A program made the translations under genes and the position numbers. A stretch of 64,000 nt of DNA. Source: Bacillus sp. 165. GTDB taxonomy: Bacteria > Bacillota > Bacilli > Bacillales > Bacillaceae_G. The notes under the pieces were generated by a model. It had not been told where the DNA came from. It ran no database searches and saw only the letters and a list, made by a program, of their open reading frames with translations. Positions 8,368-17,406 of this stretch are shown here, one piece after another. The stretch spans positions 1 to 64,000 of the forward strand of contig NZ_JAGHKQ010000009.1 of NCBI RefSeq assembly GCF_017742235.1. Direction: 5' to 3'. Position 1 is the first letter of the stretch; every line of letters begins with the position of its first letter.

Positions 8368-8708
8368 TCATTGCTCTGAAAGCTTTCCATCCTCTATCAG
8401 CACAACACGGTCGCATAAATCTAACATTCTCTCATCATGAGTAACCATAATAGCGGCTTTTTGTCTTTCCCTTACTTCTGCTGCCAGCATTTCCACTACT
8501 GCACGCCCTCGTTCAGAATCAAGGCTTGCTGTCGGTTCATAGGCAAGAATAATCTCAGGATTGTTCATAAACGCTCGAGCTATAGCCACGCGCTGGTGCT
8601 CTCCGCTCCATCAGCTGCTTCGTGGACAATATACCCTGCTGTCTCCAAATAATGCTTTAGCAATTGGCGGATATGAGAATCATCATCCGTAATCAAAACG
8701 TGGATCAT
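8368..8708 (-). pseudogene. Fusion scar: response-regulator N-terminus joined to ABC-ATPase C-terminus
   Basis: Reading from 8708 with AAGGAG upstream, the first 36 residues (MIHVLITDDDSHIRQLLKHY and on to DGAE) are the phosphoacceptor-domain head of an OmpR-type response regulator, with the acidic triplet DDD. The frame then becomes nonsense and stops at TAG. One base over, the frame [20 protein letters not shown] onward is the C-terminal third of an ABC ATPase, from just after the signature glycines to the end (8368). The changeover lies at GCGGAG (8601-8606), a six-base word expected in both parent genes, so one deletion probably removed the rest of the regulator, a sensor kinase and the ATPase front. 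The ATPase Walker B reads LAYEPT where LADEPT is expected, a further sign of decay. Confidence 0.82.
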
Positions 8709-8785
8709 TATATAACAACTCCTTGCATCCTATTTCTGTTGATTCGGGTTCCTTTCAGTCTCCTTCATAAGCATGACTATAAGAA

Positions 8786-8808
8786 AAACCCTGCCCTCAT
8801 CAGGCAGA
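8786..8808 (-). terminator. Terminator after yuzD
   Basis: CTGCC paired with GGCAG around a 7-nt loop, followed on the minus strand by GGTTTTTC. Short stem, plausible. Confidence 0.6.
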
Positions 8809-8813
8809 GTCTT

Positions 8814-9116
8814 TTACAAGTATTTTTCTAACTCTTCGTATACATTCTTTAAGCTCGGGTTACCTTCCCCTACAATTGTATCATTGACAAGAACAACCGG
8901 ATAAAATAAGTCTTCTTCAATTACACGATTTGAAAATGATCGTTTTTCTTCATTCTCATGCGTTTTAAAAATATCCACATATTCGAATTCGAATGAGTGA
9001 TTTGGATACTTTCTGTCAATAGCCGCTTTCAGCCAGTCGTACGTTTCAATTGAGGACGGCATCCCCACACAGCTTGCACAAACAACCTCTGCACCATAAA
9101 CACTGATTTTAACCAT
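8814..9116 (-). CDS. yuzD: YuzD family protein (DUF1462), thioredoxin-like
   Basis: 100 residues. N-terminal beta strand VKISVYGAEVVCASCVGMPSS carries a CxxC motif (C12-C15), then a helix and YPVVLVNDTIVGEGNPSLKNV with the cis-proline position seen in thioredoxin folds. Family function is not established; a redox or Fe-S role is suggested by the CxxC and by divergent pairing with the NifU-like yutI, an arrangement conserved in bacilli. GGGGGATGAAAA precedes the ATG. Confidence 0.9.
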   Translation of the reverse strand: MVKISVYGAEVVCASCVGMPSSIETYDWLKAAIDRKYPNHSFEFEYVDIFKTHENEEKRSFSNRVIEEDLFYPVVLVNDTIVGEGNPSLKNVYEELEKYL

Positions 9117-9293
9117 TTTTCATCCCCCTGTATGAACTCTGCTGCTTTATCAAACACTACAAGCGCAGTACTTCACCATTCTTTTGGCCTCAACATACTT
9201 TATAGTACTGCTTCCATAAATGAATGCAAACTCTATAATAGATTTTTCCCTATAAAATGATTATAATAAAAATTAGGAAAGGAGTCGATTAAT

Positions 9294-9524
9294 ATGGAAA
9301 ACATGACAGAACAAGTACAAGAAGTATTAGATAAATTACGCCCATTCCTTCTTCGTGATGGAGGAGATGTGGAATTAGTGGATATTGAAGACGGTATCGT
9401 TAAATTACGTTTAATGGGTGCTTGTGGTACTTGCCCAAGTTCTACTATTACATTAAAAGCTGGTATTGAGCGTGCTCTTTTAGAAGAAGTTCCAGGCGTA
9501 ATTGAGGTTGAGCAAGTATTTTAA
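9294..9524 (+). CDS. yutI: NifU-like Fe-S scaffold domain protein
   Basis: 76 residues, essentially a single NifU C-terminal domain. The cluster-binding motif CGTCPSS is at about 42-48, preceded by the family block [21 protein letters not shown]. Such proteins hold and transfer [4Fe-4S] clusters. AAGGAG precedes the ATG. It stands alone between divergent yuzD and convergent yutH. Together with the SufCDSUB and ErpA-like proteins of this window it completes a cluster assembly and delivery set. Confidence 0.95.
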   Translation: MENMTEQVQEVLDKLRPFLLRDGGDVELVDIEDGIVKLRLMGACGTCPSSTITLKAGIERALLEEVPGVIEVEQVF

Positions 9525-9556
9525 TCGAAAAAAAGGGACTGTGTCCATTCTTTATT

Positions 9557-9590
9557 AAATAAAGGAGACCATTCATTGGTCTCCTTTATC
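9557..9590. terminator. Bidirectional terminator between yutI and yutH
   Basis: AAAGGAGACCA paired with TGGTCTCCTTT around a short loop, flanked by A/T-rich tails; overlaps the yutH stop codon. Confidence 0.85.
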
Positions 9591-10590
9591 GTTTCATCCA
9601 GTCAATTTCTCGTATGCCTAGCTTTTCGACTGGCAGCTTAATCATGGTATAGAAATTCCCTAAAAACTTTTCAAATTCTTTTGCATCTTCTACAATGCCC
9701 TCCAAACGCTCTTGATGAGCCTCTCGTTGCTGTTCTGATCCACTTAAGTAATATCCCTCGATTGTTTCAAAATAATGAAGAGGAAACATTAAGCGAGCGT
9801 ATAGGAGCCGCCATCCAAATGCAGATAAAGGACTGCCTTGCTCGTATTCATATAAAAACTCCATAATTCGTTCCTTTGTATTCGGAAGCTTTGTCAAATA
9901 TGCACCGCGAATCCACTCCGCTAAATCCCTGCTTGGATGGTCATAGACCCAATCAGTAGGAAGCTTAATTTTGCGTAAATTACGCCACGTATCAGGTGTG
10001 AATCGATGCTGACAGATGGTCGCAGCATCCGTTACCTGAGGCTCATCATCAATTTCGGTATCTACTACATATTGAATTGCGTTTTCCGCTAAACCTAAAA
10101 AGTATGGAAACGAATCAACAAACAACGTTTCAAATACATTAGAAGGATGATGTATTACTTTCCCGTTCCAAAAGCGCTCCAACTGATCTAAGCGTTGCTC
10201 CCAGAGAGATTTCCATTCTCCAATTCGATTTATGCTGGAAATTTCTCCAGGAAACATGGTGCCTCTTTTATGAAACATAGCAAGCTCTTTTCCTTCATTC
10301 GCCTCTTGTACCTCGGGCTGACGCATCGCCCTCAGCAGGAGATAGTCCTCATTTTCCAAGCTGCTTACATAATATCCTTGGACAGTCGGCACAAACGTTC
10401 CTACTGACCAATCCCCCTGCTCAATCATATAATCACTTAATCGCTTCATTTCAGCTAATTCCTCTTCCTTGAGAGAACCAACCGGCACAAGCACATATAT
10501 TTTATTTCTGATCCAAAAACTTTTATAATGACCAAGAGTGGATAATTCACTTACTTGAAGTTGATACTGTTCAAAAAGGGCTTGAATCAT
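9586..10590 (-). CDS. yutH: Spore coat protein of the CotS/YutH kinase-like family
   Basis: 334 residues. Resembles the YutH branch of the CotS family, a degenerate aminoglycoside-phosphotransferase fold found in the spore coat: FWIRNKIYVLVPVG near the N terminus, NVFETLFVDSFPYFLGLAENAIQYVVD in the middle, and GWRLLYARLMFPLHYF near the C terminus. The usual HGDxHxxN catalytic loop is missing; the corresponding segment reads ICQHRF, so enzymatic activity is doubtful. Start ATG at 10590 with AGGTGG upstream, two codons after an in-frame GTG. Confidence 0.85.
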   Translation of the reverse strand: MIQALFEQYQLQVSELSTLGHYKSFWIRNKIYVLVPVGSLKEEELAEMKRLSDYMIEQGDWSVGTFVPTVQGYYVSSLENEDYLLLRAMRQPEVQEANEGKELAMFHKRGTMFPGEISSINRIGEWKSLWEQRLDQLERFWNGKVIHHPSNVFETLFVDSFPYFLGLAENAIQYVVDTEIDDEPQVTDAATICQHRFTPDTWRNLRKIKLPTDWVYDHPSRDLAEWIRGAYLTKLPNTKERIMEFLYEYEQGSPLSAFGWRLLYARLMFPLHYFETIEGYYLSGSEQQREAHQERLEGIVEDAKEFEKFLGNFYTMIKLPVEKLGIREIDWMKR

Positions 10591-10728
10591 AAACACTCGC
10601 CACCTAATTTTTTAATTTATGTATATGATTATTGATTGAAATTTAATAGTTTTTTAGGTAAGTCCAAACACTTCACATAATTCTCCTTTTTGGCGTATAC
10701 AATATTAAAAAGAAAAACAGGTGATACT

Positions 10729-11229
10729 ATGACGCAAAAAAACGGCAAAAATAAGATGCAGACTAAAGCGTTGCAATGGTTAGAGGAACGTGGTGTGACA
10801 ATCGATGATATTGCACAGCTCGTATTTTTTTTACAAGAAAAATATCATCCTAATTTAACAATAGAGGAATGTAAATACAACGTAGAACGTGTACTAGCGA
10901 AACGGGAAGTGCAAAATGCTCTCGTAACTGGCATACAACTTGATGTACTTGCAGAACAAGGGCTATTAGAAGAACCTCTGTTAACGACGATTCAAAAAGA
11001 TGAAGGTCTATATGGCATTGATGAAGTAATTGCTTTATCTATTGTCAACGTCTACGGTTCCATCGGTTTTACAAACTTTGGCTATATTGATAAATTGAAA
11101 CCGGGCATTTTAAAAGACTTAAATGATAAGTCCTCCGGCCGTATTCATACTTTTTTAGATGACATTGTCGGGGCAATTGCAGCGGCTGCTTCCAGTCGTC
11201 TTGCTCACCGTGCAGCGCAAACAGAATAA
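10729..11229 (+). CDS. yutG: Phosphatidylglycerophosphatase A-like protein (YutG)
   Basis: 166 residues. Matches the soluble PgpA-related family: WLEERGVTIDDIAQLVFFLQ at the N terminus, DEVIALSIVNVYGSIGFTNFGYIDK in the middle and a C-terminal SGRIHTFLDDIVGAIAAAASSRLAHR helix. The family is annotated as phosphatidylglycerophosphatase A by homology; this branch lacks obvious membrane helices except the alanine-rich C-terminal one. ATG at 10729 is preceded by AGGTGATACT. It faces yutE across a terminator. Confidence 0.85.
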   Translation: MTQKNGKNKMQTKALQWLEERGVTIDDIAQLVFFLQEKYHPNLTIEECKYNVERVLAKREVQNALVTGIQLDVLAEQGLLEEPLLTTIQKDEGLYGIDEVIALSIVNVYGSIGFTNFGYIDKLKPGILKDLNDKSSGRIHTFLDDIVGAIAAAASSRLAHRAAQTE

Positions 11230-11280
11230 AAAATGAAAACGGATTCAACAGTGATAATTTGCTTCATTATTCATAAAGAT

Positions 11281-11311
11281 AAAATGACGTGCCGCTTTGG
11301 CACGTCATTTT
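11281..11311. terminator. Bidirectional terminator between yutG and yutE
   Basis: Perfect 13-bp stem AAAATGACGTGCC / GGCACGTCATTTT with a 5-nt loop. Confidence 0.92.
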
Positions 11312-11320
11312 AATACTTTC

Positions 11321-11770
11321 TTATTTTTCATCTGCAGGAATAAATGCAGATACTGGTCCAAGTTCTTGCTCTAGGTAACGACGGATACGAGACGGATATA
11401 TGCGGATTGTTTCAATGTGTGTATTTACGGTCTCAAACACAACCTCATGCTTTACAGTAACATATTCCTGCATCAGCATTTTACGTAAACGCACCACTTC
11501 TTTTATATGTTCTCCCTCTTGTGCAGGAAGAACCGATTCATCTATTAAGATTTCAATAATATCCTCATAGCTCCCCGGGTCGCGCATAATAAAGCCGTCA
11601 ATCATCGCATTCCCCACATCCAACATGCAATCAATCATAATGTGGGCTATTCGTTCAAGTGCATATAATTCCAGTGTGCCTTTATAGGCATCATTTGATA
11701 AAAAAGCCGCCGCTGCTTCTTCTAAGCATTGGAGCGTTTGCTCAATTTTTTTGCGGTCTACAAAATACAT
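11321..11770 (-). CDS. yutE: DUF86 / HepT-like domain protein (YutE)
   Basis: 149 residues from the ATG at 11770, which has GAGGAG nine bases upstream; about 90 codons of upstream open frame are not used. All-helical HEPN-type domain. HepT ribonuclease toxins carry an R-x4-H-x-Y site; here the matching segment reads RKMLMQEY, so the histidine is replaced by glutamine. No MntA-type nucleotidyltransferase antitoxin is adjacent. Most likely a domesticated, non-toxic HEPN protein conserved at this chromosomal place in bacilli. Confidence 0.82.
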   Translation of the reverse strand: MYFVDRKKIEQTLQCLEEAAAAFLSNDAYKGTLELYALERIAHIMIDCMLDVGNAMIDGFIMRDPGSYEDIIEILIDESVLPAQEGEHIKEVVRLRKMLMQEYVTVKHEVVFETVNTHIETIRIYPSRIRRYLEQELGPVSAFIPADEK

Positions 11771-11928
11771 TGTGTTCATCTCCTCAGCTGTTTTTAAAGC
11801 CCTTTCAAAATATACATCCTTATTGTACTTGTTTAATGGCAAAAAATCGATATTTAGAAAGAATTTATATTTGCTGGCATGTCTGTTATAGTATACATGT
11901 ATGATTTCAGTATTGGGGGAAATGTATT

Positions 11929-12900
11929 TTGGATCGTGAACTTGCATTAGAAATTGTCCGCGTAACAGAAGCAGCAGCACTTGCTTCCGCACAATGGATG
12001 GGACGAGGTAAAAAAAATGAAGCGGATGATGCGGCAACAACTGCCATGCGCAAAATGTTTGATTCTGTAGATATGACGGGAACGGTTGTCATCGGAGAAG
12101 GAGAGCTTGATGAGGCTCCGATGTTGTACATAGGAGAAACATTAGGAAGTGGAAACGGACCCGAAGTAGATATCGCTGTCGACCCGCTCGAAGGTACAAA
12201 TATTGTAGCAAAGGGCTTGGCTAATGCGATGTCAGTTATTGCTATTGCTGATAAAGGAACCTTGCTTCATGCACCAGATATGTATATGCAAAAAATTGCG
12301 GTCGGTCCAAAAGCAGCCGGTAAAATCAGCTTAGACGACCCCATTGAAAAAACAATTGAAATTGTGGCAGAAGCTGCTAATAAACGTATTCAAGATTTAA
12401 CGGTTATTATTCAAGAACGAGATCGTCATCAAGATTTAATCGATCGTGTTCGTGCAAAAGGCGCACGCGTTAAACTGTTTGGAGACGGCGACGTAGGTGC
12501 TTCTATTGCAACAGCGCTTCCTACGACAGGTGTTGACTTATTTGTCGGTATCGGCGGGGCACCAGAGGGTGTTATCTCAGCAGCCGCCTTAAAATGCTTA
12601 GGGGGAGAAATGCAAGCACGTCTCCTTCCTCAAGATGAAGCAGAAGAAGTGCGCTGCCGCCATATGGGTCTTAAAGACCCTCGTCAATTATTAACATTAG
12701 AAGATTTAGTAGCCGGTGACGATGCTATTTTCGCAGCAACAGGAGTATCCTCTGGTGAATTACTTGAAGGAGTCACATTCCTTGGCGGTGACTTAGTGGA
12801 AACACACTCCATTGTCATGCGCTGCAAAACAAAAACCGTTCGCTTCATTAAGGCACATCACCATTTGGAACATAAACCGCATTTAGTTATGGAGCTGTAA
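11929..12900 (+). CDS. glpX: Class II fructose-1,6-bisphosphatase
   Basis: 323 residues. Hydrolyses fructose 1,6-bisphosphate in gluconeogenesis. Metal-binding motifs are intact: [20 protein letters not shown] at about 45-64 and DPLEGTN at about 85-91; [15 protein letters not shown] and [16 protein letters not shown] are family blocks. The start is TTG with a GGGGGA binding site nine bases upstream; no ATG fits. Followed after 20 bp by the DUF3055 gene with its own AAAGGAGG, so the two are probably co-transcribed. Confidence 0.96.
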   Translation: MDRELALEIVRVTEAAALASAQWMGRGKKNEADDAATTAMRKMFDSVDMTGTVVIGEGELDEAPMLYIGETLGSGNGPEVDIAVDPLEGTNIVAKGLANAMSVIAIADKGTLLHAPDMYMQKIAVGPKAAGKISLDDPIEKTIEIVAEAANKRIQDLTVIIQERDRHQDLIDRVRAKGARVKLFGDGDVGASIATALPTTGVDLFVGIGGAPEGVISAAALKCLGGEMQARLLPQDEAEEVRCRHMGLKDPRQLLTLEDLVAGDDAIFAATGVSSGELLEGVTFLGGDLVETHSIVMRCKTKTVRFIKAHHHLEHKPHLVMEL

Positions 12901-12920
12901 AATTAAAGGAGGAACCAAAT

Positions 12921-13187
12921 ATGTCAGAACGCTTTTTTCTTTACGATGATACAGTCACAACAAAAACAAGATTTGTCAGCTTTATGGGAGAAAATGATCG
13001 TCATGACTTAGCCATCGTCTACTCAGACCGTCACTATGGCAAAGCATTGGTACTGGATGTTCAGCGCAACAAATTTGCCATTATCGGTCAAGATGACTTA
13101 GATGAGCCTGGCTATTTAGAATACGCATACGGAATCGATGAAAAAGCAGCGGAAGAACTGCGCTCTTTCTTGTATGAAACATTGTAA
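12921..13187 (+). CDS. DUF3055 / SAV0927 family protein
   Basis: 88 residues, acidic, no membrane segment. The sequence FFLYDDTVTTKTRFVSFMGE and DLAIVYSDRHYGKALVLDVQ is characteristic of the DUF3055 family of Firmicutes. Function unknown. Its position right behind glpX is common in the B. cereus group (from memory) and may mean co-regulation. Confidence 0.88.
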   Translation: MSERFFLYDDTVTTKTRFVSFMGENDRHDLAIVYSDRHYGKALVLDVQRNKFAIIGQDDLDEPGYLEYAYGIDEKAAEELRSFLYETL

Positions 13188-13260
13188 GGACACTATTCCT
13201 TGTCTGGAGCTCGCAAAATTACATCAGTTTTACTCTTGTTTACACCAGTTCTCAAATAAT

Positions 13261-13296
13261 AAAAATAGGCGTGCTCTTGTCGCACGCCTATTTTTT
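13261..13296. terminator. Bidirectional terminator between DUF3055 gene and yutD
   Basis: AAAAATAGGCGTGC paired with GCACGCCTATTTTT, 7-nt loop; reaches into the end of yutD. Confidence 0.92.
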
Positions 13297-13563
13297 GACC
13301 TTTTTCAATACAAAATAAGCACATCCAAAATTACAGAATTCGTATAAATACTCAGATAGTGTACTGATTTTTGTATCGTAGGATGAACGCTGGTTAGAGT
13401 CTTCAAAGAATCCGCGCAAACGCAACTGGCTGTAGCCCCAATCTCCTACAATATAATCATATTTATTTAAAATATCGGCATAACGGCTTTTGAATGCCTC
13501 TTCGTTAAAACCCTCACGGTTCTCACTAATCAGCTCATAGCATGTATTGTTGATGCAAATCAT
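13288..13563 (-). CDS. yutD: YutD family protein (DUF1027)
   Basis: 91 residues from the ATG at 13563, preceded by GGAGAGG; an upstream ATG in the same frame has only a weak site. Contains the family block NKYDYIVGDWGYSQLRLRGFFED and a C-terminal EYLYEFCNFGCAYFVLKKVKK with two cysteines. Cytosolic, function unknown, conserved next to yutC and lipA. Confidence 0.88.
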   Translation of the reverse strand: MICINNTCYELISENREGFNEEAFKSRYADILNKYDYIVGDWGYSQLRLRGFFEDSNQRSSYDTKISTLSEYLYEFCNFGCAYFVLKKVKK

Positions 13564-13793
13564 CTGTAACCTCTCCTTGTACGCTGGACTCAGCCTCATC
13601 TTTTCCACTTTCTCTATACATATACTTCATTATTTACTTAAAATCCTTGTCTCCATAATGGTACCATAAAGAAAAAGCGCCAACAATTTAATTTCTATCT
13701 AGTAAAAGCTAAAAAACGGTAAATACTAAGGGCAAGCTCCCACCGACTGATGATTAGTTGAAGGATGCTTTACATTACTGGAGGTGAACGATA

Positions 13794-14423
13794 ATGAGAA
13801 AAACCAGCATAGCTGTTCTCGCAGCCGGTTTACTTCTCCTGTCTGCTTGTCAGCAATATGGCACAGCAGAAATGCGAGAGAAAGAATCCTTACAGCAAGA
13901 AGAAGGAAGCCGAGTACTTCTTTCCAATGAAAATAAGAAAAATATATATGTGCAGCAAAAGGTCGGCGATCGAAAAACAGATGCAATCACAAAGCTTGGA
14001 TATTCTCGCAAGCAAAAGGAACCTGGTCAAAACATGAGTGATACCGATGAATTCTCGACAATGAACCGAGTGACGCTCGCAGAAATTATAAGCGATTTAT
14101 CCGTAAAGCTACCGGATGTTACGGATGCGGCAACTCTTGTTACAGATGATGAGGCGTTTATTGTCTATCGGGCTAATACAACTGATCCAAAGCTCGTAGC
14201 TGACCAGGTATACAAAACAGGATTATCCGTTGTTCCGCGATACTTTCATGTGTATGTATCCGATAACACAAAGCTGATGTCACAAATGGAGGGTCTCAAA
14301 TCCGGCAAACTGAATGGGAAAGAATACAATCAAACCATTGACATGTTTGTGCGTGAAATGAGCAAAAATCCTCATTTAAATAATCAGCCGAATGATTCTA
14401 TGCAAGATACGATTATGAAGTAA
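13794..14423 (+). CDS. yutC: YhcN/YlaJ family sporulation lipoprotein (YutC)
   Basis: 209 residues. Signal peptide with lipobox LLSAC, lipidated cysteine at position 19, then a charged linker and a C-terminal YhcN/YlaJ domain (RVTLAEIISDLSVKLPDVTDAATLVTDDEAFIVY). Members are membrane lipoproteins of the forespore or spore membrane linked to germination. GGAGGTGA precedes the ATG. It is convergent with lipA over a terminator. Confidence 0.9.
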   Translation: MRKTSIAVLAAGLLLLSACQQYGTAEMREKESLQQEEGSRVLLSNENKKNIYVQQKVGDRKTDAITKLGYSRKQKEPGQNMSDTDEFSTMNRVTLAEIISDLSVKLPDVTDAATLVTDDEAFIVYRANTTDPKLVADQVYKTGLSVVPRYFHVYVSDNTKLMSQMEGLKSGKLNGKEYNQTIDMFVREMSKNPHLNNQPNDSMQDTIMK

Positions 14424-14452
14424 AAAAGCAGCTGATAACCAGCTGCTTTTTT
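14423..14452. terminator. Bidirectional terminator between yutC and lipA
   Basis: AAAAAAGCAGCTG paired with CAGCTGCTTTTTT around a 4-nt loop. Confidence 0.9.
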
Positions 14453-15349
14453 CTATTGCGCTTGTGCAGTGTTTTGTTTTGCAGATTGTACTTGCTCATC
14501 CGCATGATATGAGGAACGAACAAGCGGACCAGCCTCACAGTGACTAAATCCTTTAGATAATGCGATCTCCTTCAATTCTGCAAACTCTGCAGGCGACCAA
14601 TACTTGATTACCGGCAAATGCTTTTTCGATGGCTGCAAGTATTGGCCGAGCGTTAAAATATCTACGTTATTGGCACGTAAATCGTCCATTGCTTCAATAA
14701 TTTCTTCTTTTGTTTCTCCAAGTCCAATCATGATGCTGGACTTTGTTGGAATATCCGGCTGCATCTCTTTCGCACGGCGCAAAAATTCTAAAGAGCGCTC
14801 GTATTTAGCTCTTGCGCGAACACGATCAGATAAACGGCGAACCGTTTCAATGTTATGGTTTAAAATATCAGGACGCGCATCCATTAACATTTTTAGGTTT
14901 TCGTATACTCCGCCCATATCAGATGGCAGTACTTCGATAGACGTAAATGGATTCTTGCTGCGAATAGCACGAACTGTTTCTGCAAAAACAGCGGCTCCCC
15001 CATCCTTTAAATCGTCACGTGCTACGGCAGTTACCACAACATGCTTCAAATTCATTTGTTCCACAGAATCGGCTACACGTTCTGGTTCTTGTAAATCAAG
15101 CTCAGTTGGTAAACCTGTTTTTACAGCACAAAAACGGCATGCGCGTGTGCAAATATCACCTAAAATCATAAAAGTAGCTGTTCGGCGTACAGCCCAGCAC
15201 TCATGGATATTCGGGCATTTTGCTTCTTCACACACTGTATGAAGATTTTTTGAGCGCATCATTTTTTTCAAGCCGTTATAAGTTTCATTCGTATTTAGTT
15301 TAATCTTTAACCACTCGGGCTTACGCATATATTCTGTTGGTTTTGTCAT
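14453..15349 (-). CDS. lipA: Lipoyl synthase
   Basis: 298 residues. Radical-SAM enzyme that inserts two sulfur atoms into protein-bound octanoyl groups. Both cluster sites are present: the auxiliary [12 protein letters not shown] at about 41-52 and the radical-SAM CTRACRFC at about 67-74. The C-terminal YHADEQ with RSSY supplies the conserved serine ligand. ATG at 15349 with GGAG ten bases upstream is chosen over the TTG just before it. In bacilli the octanoylated substrate is chiefly GcvH, encoded at 39.3 kb. Confidence 0.97.
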   Translation of the reverse strand: MTKPTEYMRKPEWLKIKLNTNETYNGLKKMMRSKNLHTVCEEAKCPNIHECWAVRRTATFMILGDICTRACRFCAVKTGLPTELDLQEPERVADSVEQMNLKHVVVTAVARDDLKDGGAAVFAETVRAIRSKNPFTSIEVLPSDMGGVYENLKMLMDARPDILNHNIETVRRLSDRVRARAKYERSLEFLRRAKEMQPDIPTKSSIMIGLGETKEEIIEAMDDLRANNVDILTLGQYLQPSKKHLPVIKYWSPAEFAELKEIALSKGFSHCEAGPLVRSSYHADEQVQSAKQNTAQAQ

Positions 15350-15564
15350 CAATTATCAACTCCGTACGAAATAAGTAAAATCTTGTCGCATGTTCACATT
15401 TTAATGTAACTGTACCATATTTACCATATAGAAACAAAGGGAAATGCTCAAATTTCCCTACTTGTAAATTATAGGAAATTTCTTTCCCATAAATTTTCTC
15501 TTATGAATTAAGACACAAATCCCACACTAATAGATAGGAATGCCCTTGAAAGGAGATAGTTCCT

Positions 15565-16560
15565 GTGTGGAAAAAACTAACCATTATACTCATATTGATT
15601 AATCTTTTCTTGCCGACGCTGCCTGCATCTGCAGAAGTGGATAAACAGAAAATTTATCAGCAAAGAATGAGTCTTTATAAAGAGGTAGAACTTATCTCGC
15701 ATATCCCATGGCATTATTTTGCAGCCATAGATCAATACGAGCGTAACGTTCGAAGTGTGCGACGAGATATTCCGAAAAAACAAGATGGTGTCATTTCCAT
15801 TTACTTCAAACCCGAGATTTGGAGCGGTTCACTAAATCCAAATCAAAATGATAAACAGCCGTTCACAATCGCATTGTTTGGCGGTATCGGTTTAGATGGC
15901 GATAACGATGGCTATGCAGATCAAAATAATGACCGTGACTTGCTTTATACAATGGCAAATATCATTGGACATTATGGCAATAACCGAGAACACATTAAAA
16001 TTATGCTTTGGGAGCATTATAAAAGAGCAAAAACCGTCGAGCTTATTACAGGATTTTCTAGAATGTATGCACATTACGGAAAAATTGATATTGAAGGAAA
16101 TGCTTTTCCAGTCCCGATTTCCAGCAACCATAGCTACCGCAGTACATTCGGCGCTCGACGAAGCTTTGGAGGACTTCGTTCCCATGAAGGAACAGATATC
16201 TTTGCCGGTTATGGAGTACCTGTACGTGCAACCTGCTATGGAATTATAGAAACAAAGGGTTGGAATCGTTTAGGAGGCTGGCGCATCGGCATTCGCGATT
16301 TGCATAATAACTATCACTATTATGCACATCTAGGGGGATTTTCGAAAGACGTTAAGCTCGGACAAATTGTAGAACCAGGAACAGTTGTCGGTTTTGTCGG
16401 CAGTTCAGGCTACGGGCCTCCGGGAACAGCAGGAAAATTCCCTCCGCATCTGCATTATGGATTATATAAAGATAATGGCTACACTGAATGGTCTTTTGAC
16501 CCATATATTCATTTACGCTTATGGAAACAACAAGAACTGATGAGAATAAGAAAAAAATAG
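15565..16560 (+). CDS. lytH: M23 family sporulation peptidoglycan endopeptidase LytH (YunA)
   Basis: 331 residues, GTG start with AAAGGAG upstream. Signal peptide through about residue 24 (LPTLPASAEVDK). The C-terminal LytM/M23 domain carries the zinc ligands: H in RSHEGTDIFAGYGVP (HxxxD) and HLH in FPPHLHYGLYKD, with DLHNNYHYYAHLGG between. In B. subtilis LytH is made in the mother cell and trims cortex side chains to single L-alanine. Gene position between lipA and yunB matches. Confidence 0.92.
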   Translation: MWKKLTIILILINLFLPTLPASAEVDKQKIYQQRMSLYKEVELISHIPWHYFAAIDQYERNVRSVRRDIPKKQDGVISIYFKPEIWSGSLNPNQNDKQPFTIALFGGIGLDGDNDGYADQNNDRDLLYTMANIIGHYGNNREHIKIMLWEHYKRAKTVELITGFSRMYAHYGKIDIEGNAFPVPISSNHSYRSTFGARRSFGGLRSHEGTDIFAGYGVPVRATCYGIIETKGWNRLGGWRIGIRDLHNNYHYYAHLGGFSKDVKLGQIVEPGTVVGFVGSSGYGPPGTAGKFPPHLHYGLYKDNGYTEWSFDPYIHLRLWKQQELMRIRKK

Positions 16561-16587
16561 GGCTGATGTATCAGCTCCTATTTTTTC
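16556..16587. terminator. Terminator between lytH and yunB
   Basis: AATAGG-GCTGAT paired with ATCAGC-TCCTATT around GT, followed by a T-tract; overlaps the lytH stop codon and serves both convergent genes. Confidence 0.8.
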
Positions 16588-17348
16588 TTTTCATCTTCTT
16601 TTAATATCGGAATCGCTGGAGCAGCCCCGTTTCCTCCCCCATTATAATAACTAGGCACCTTTCCTTGTACAAGAGTTGTTGCAATAGGAATATTCGTTTT
16701 TACTGTCGTCTGCTTCGTTTCAAACGGGATGATAACTTGCAATGTTACTTCTACCTCTACAAAAATCCTCACTAGAGCATTGTTGATACCGTATTGTTCA
16801 ATTTGATGATTTACTTTTGTCTTTACATCACCAATTGTTGTAAATGTGACCGGAATATTTGGCCCTAGATTTCCAAGCAAGGCATTTTTTGTTACTTGTC
16901 CGAGAGGAACAGCAAATAAAATTCCTTCCGTATCCAAATTTTTTGTTAAGTTGAATTTGGGATCCCCGTACACGCCCAGCTCTTTTGCCTTTCCTTTTTC
17001 CGCCATATGTAAATAAGTTTCAACATGAGAAGTCGTAGATGTAGCAATAGCATTTACCACTTCTGTGTTGAAGTCCATGGTAGAAACGCTCCCATCATTA
17101 TCTGTTTGAATCGTTATCAATTTATCTGTATTAAACCCCTCTCCAACTTTATCGTTAACTGCTTGTGTGATGATAGCTGTTGCTAAACGCTTTGTTTGTG
17201 TTTCGGCATACGTGATCAATGTAGGCTCGATGCTTCTATTCACCAACCATAGCCCCTGAATAGTCAGCAATGAAAAAATAAACAGGGACAAAAGCATTAC
17301 GTGTCTAAAAGGTAATGGACCTCTTCTTCTACGTTGAAATCCACCCAT
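16578..17348 (-). CDS. yunB: Sporulation protein YunB
   Basis: 256 residues. Basic N terminus (QRRRRGPLPFRH) followed by one membrane helix at about 19-38, then an extracytoplasmic domain with TYAETQTKRLATAIITQAVNDKV and a long beta-rich part. Matches the YunB family required for full sporulation, expressed in the mother cell in B. subtilis. The ATG at 17348 has GGAGGG eight bases upstream; the longer frame start overlaps that site. The C terminus is glycine- and lysine-rich. Confidence 0.9.
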   Translation of the reverse strand: MGGFQRRRRGPLPFRHVMLLSLFIFSLLTIQGLWLVNRSIEPTLITYAETQTKRLATAIITQAVNDKVGEGFNTDKLITIQTDNDGSVSTMDFNTEVVNAIATSTTSHVETYLHMAEKGKAKELGVYGDPKFNLTKNLDTEGILFAVPLGQVTKNALLGNLGPNIPVTFTTIGDVKTKVNHQIEQYGINNALVRIFVEVEVTLQVIIPFETKQTTVKTNIPIATTLVQGKVPSYYNGGGNGAAPAIPILKEDEKKK

Positions 17349-17406
17349 ATGAAAATCCCTCCTTCTCATTCATATCTATGCGAGAAGAAGGGACAAAAGG
17401 ATAAAT

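Noticed and set aside
11321-11770. Possible HepT/MntA toxin-antitoxin pair
   Set aside because: No nucleotidyltransferase neighbour, and the catalytic histidine is replaced by glutamine.
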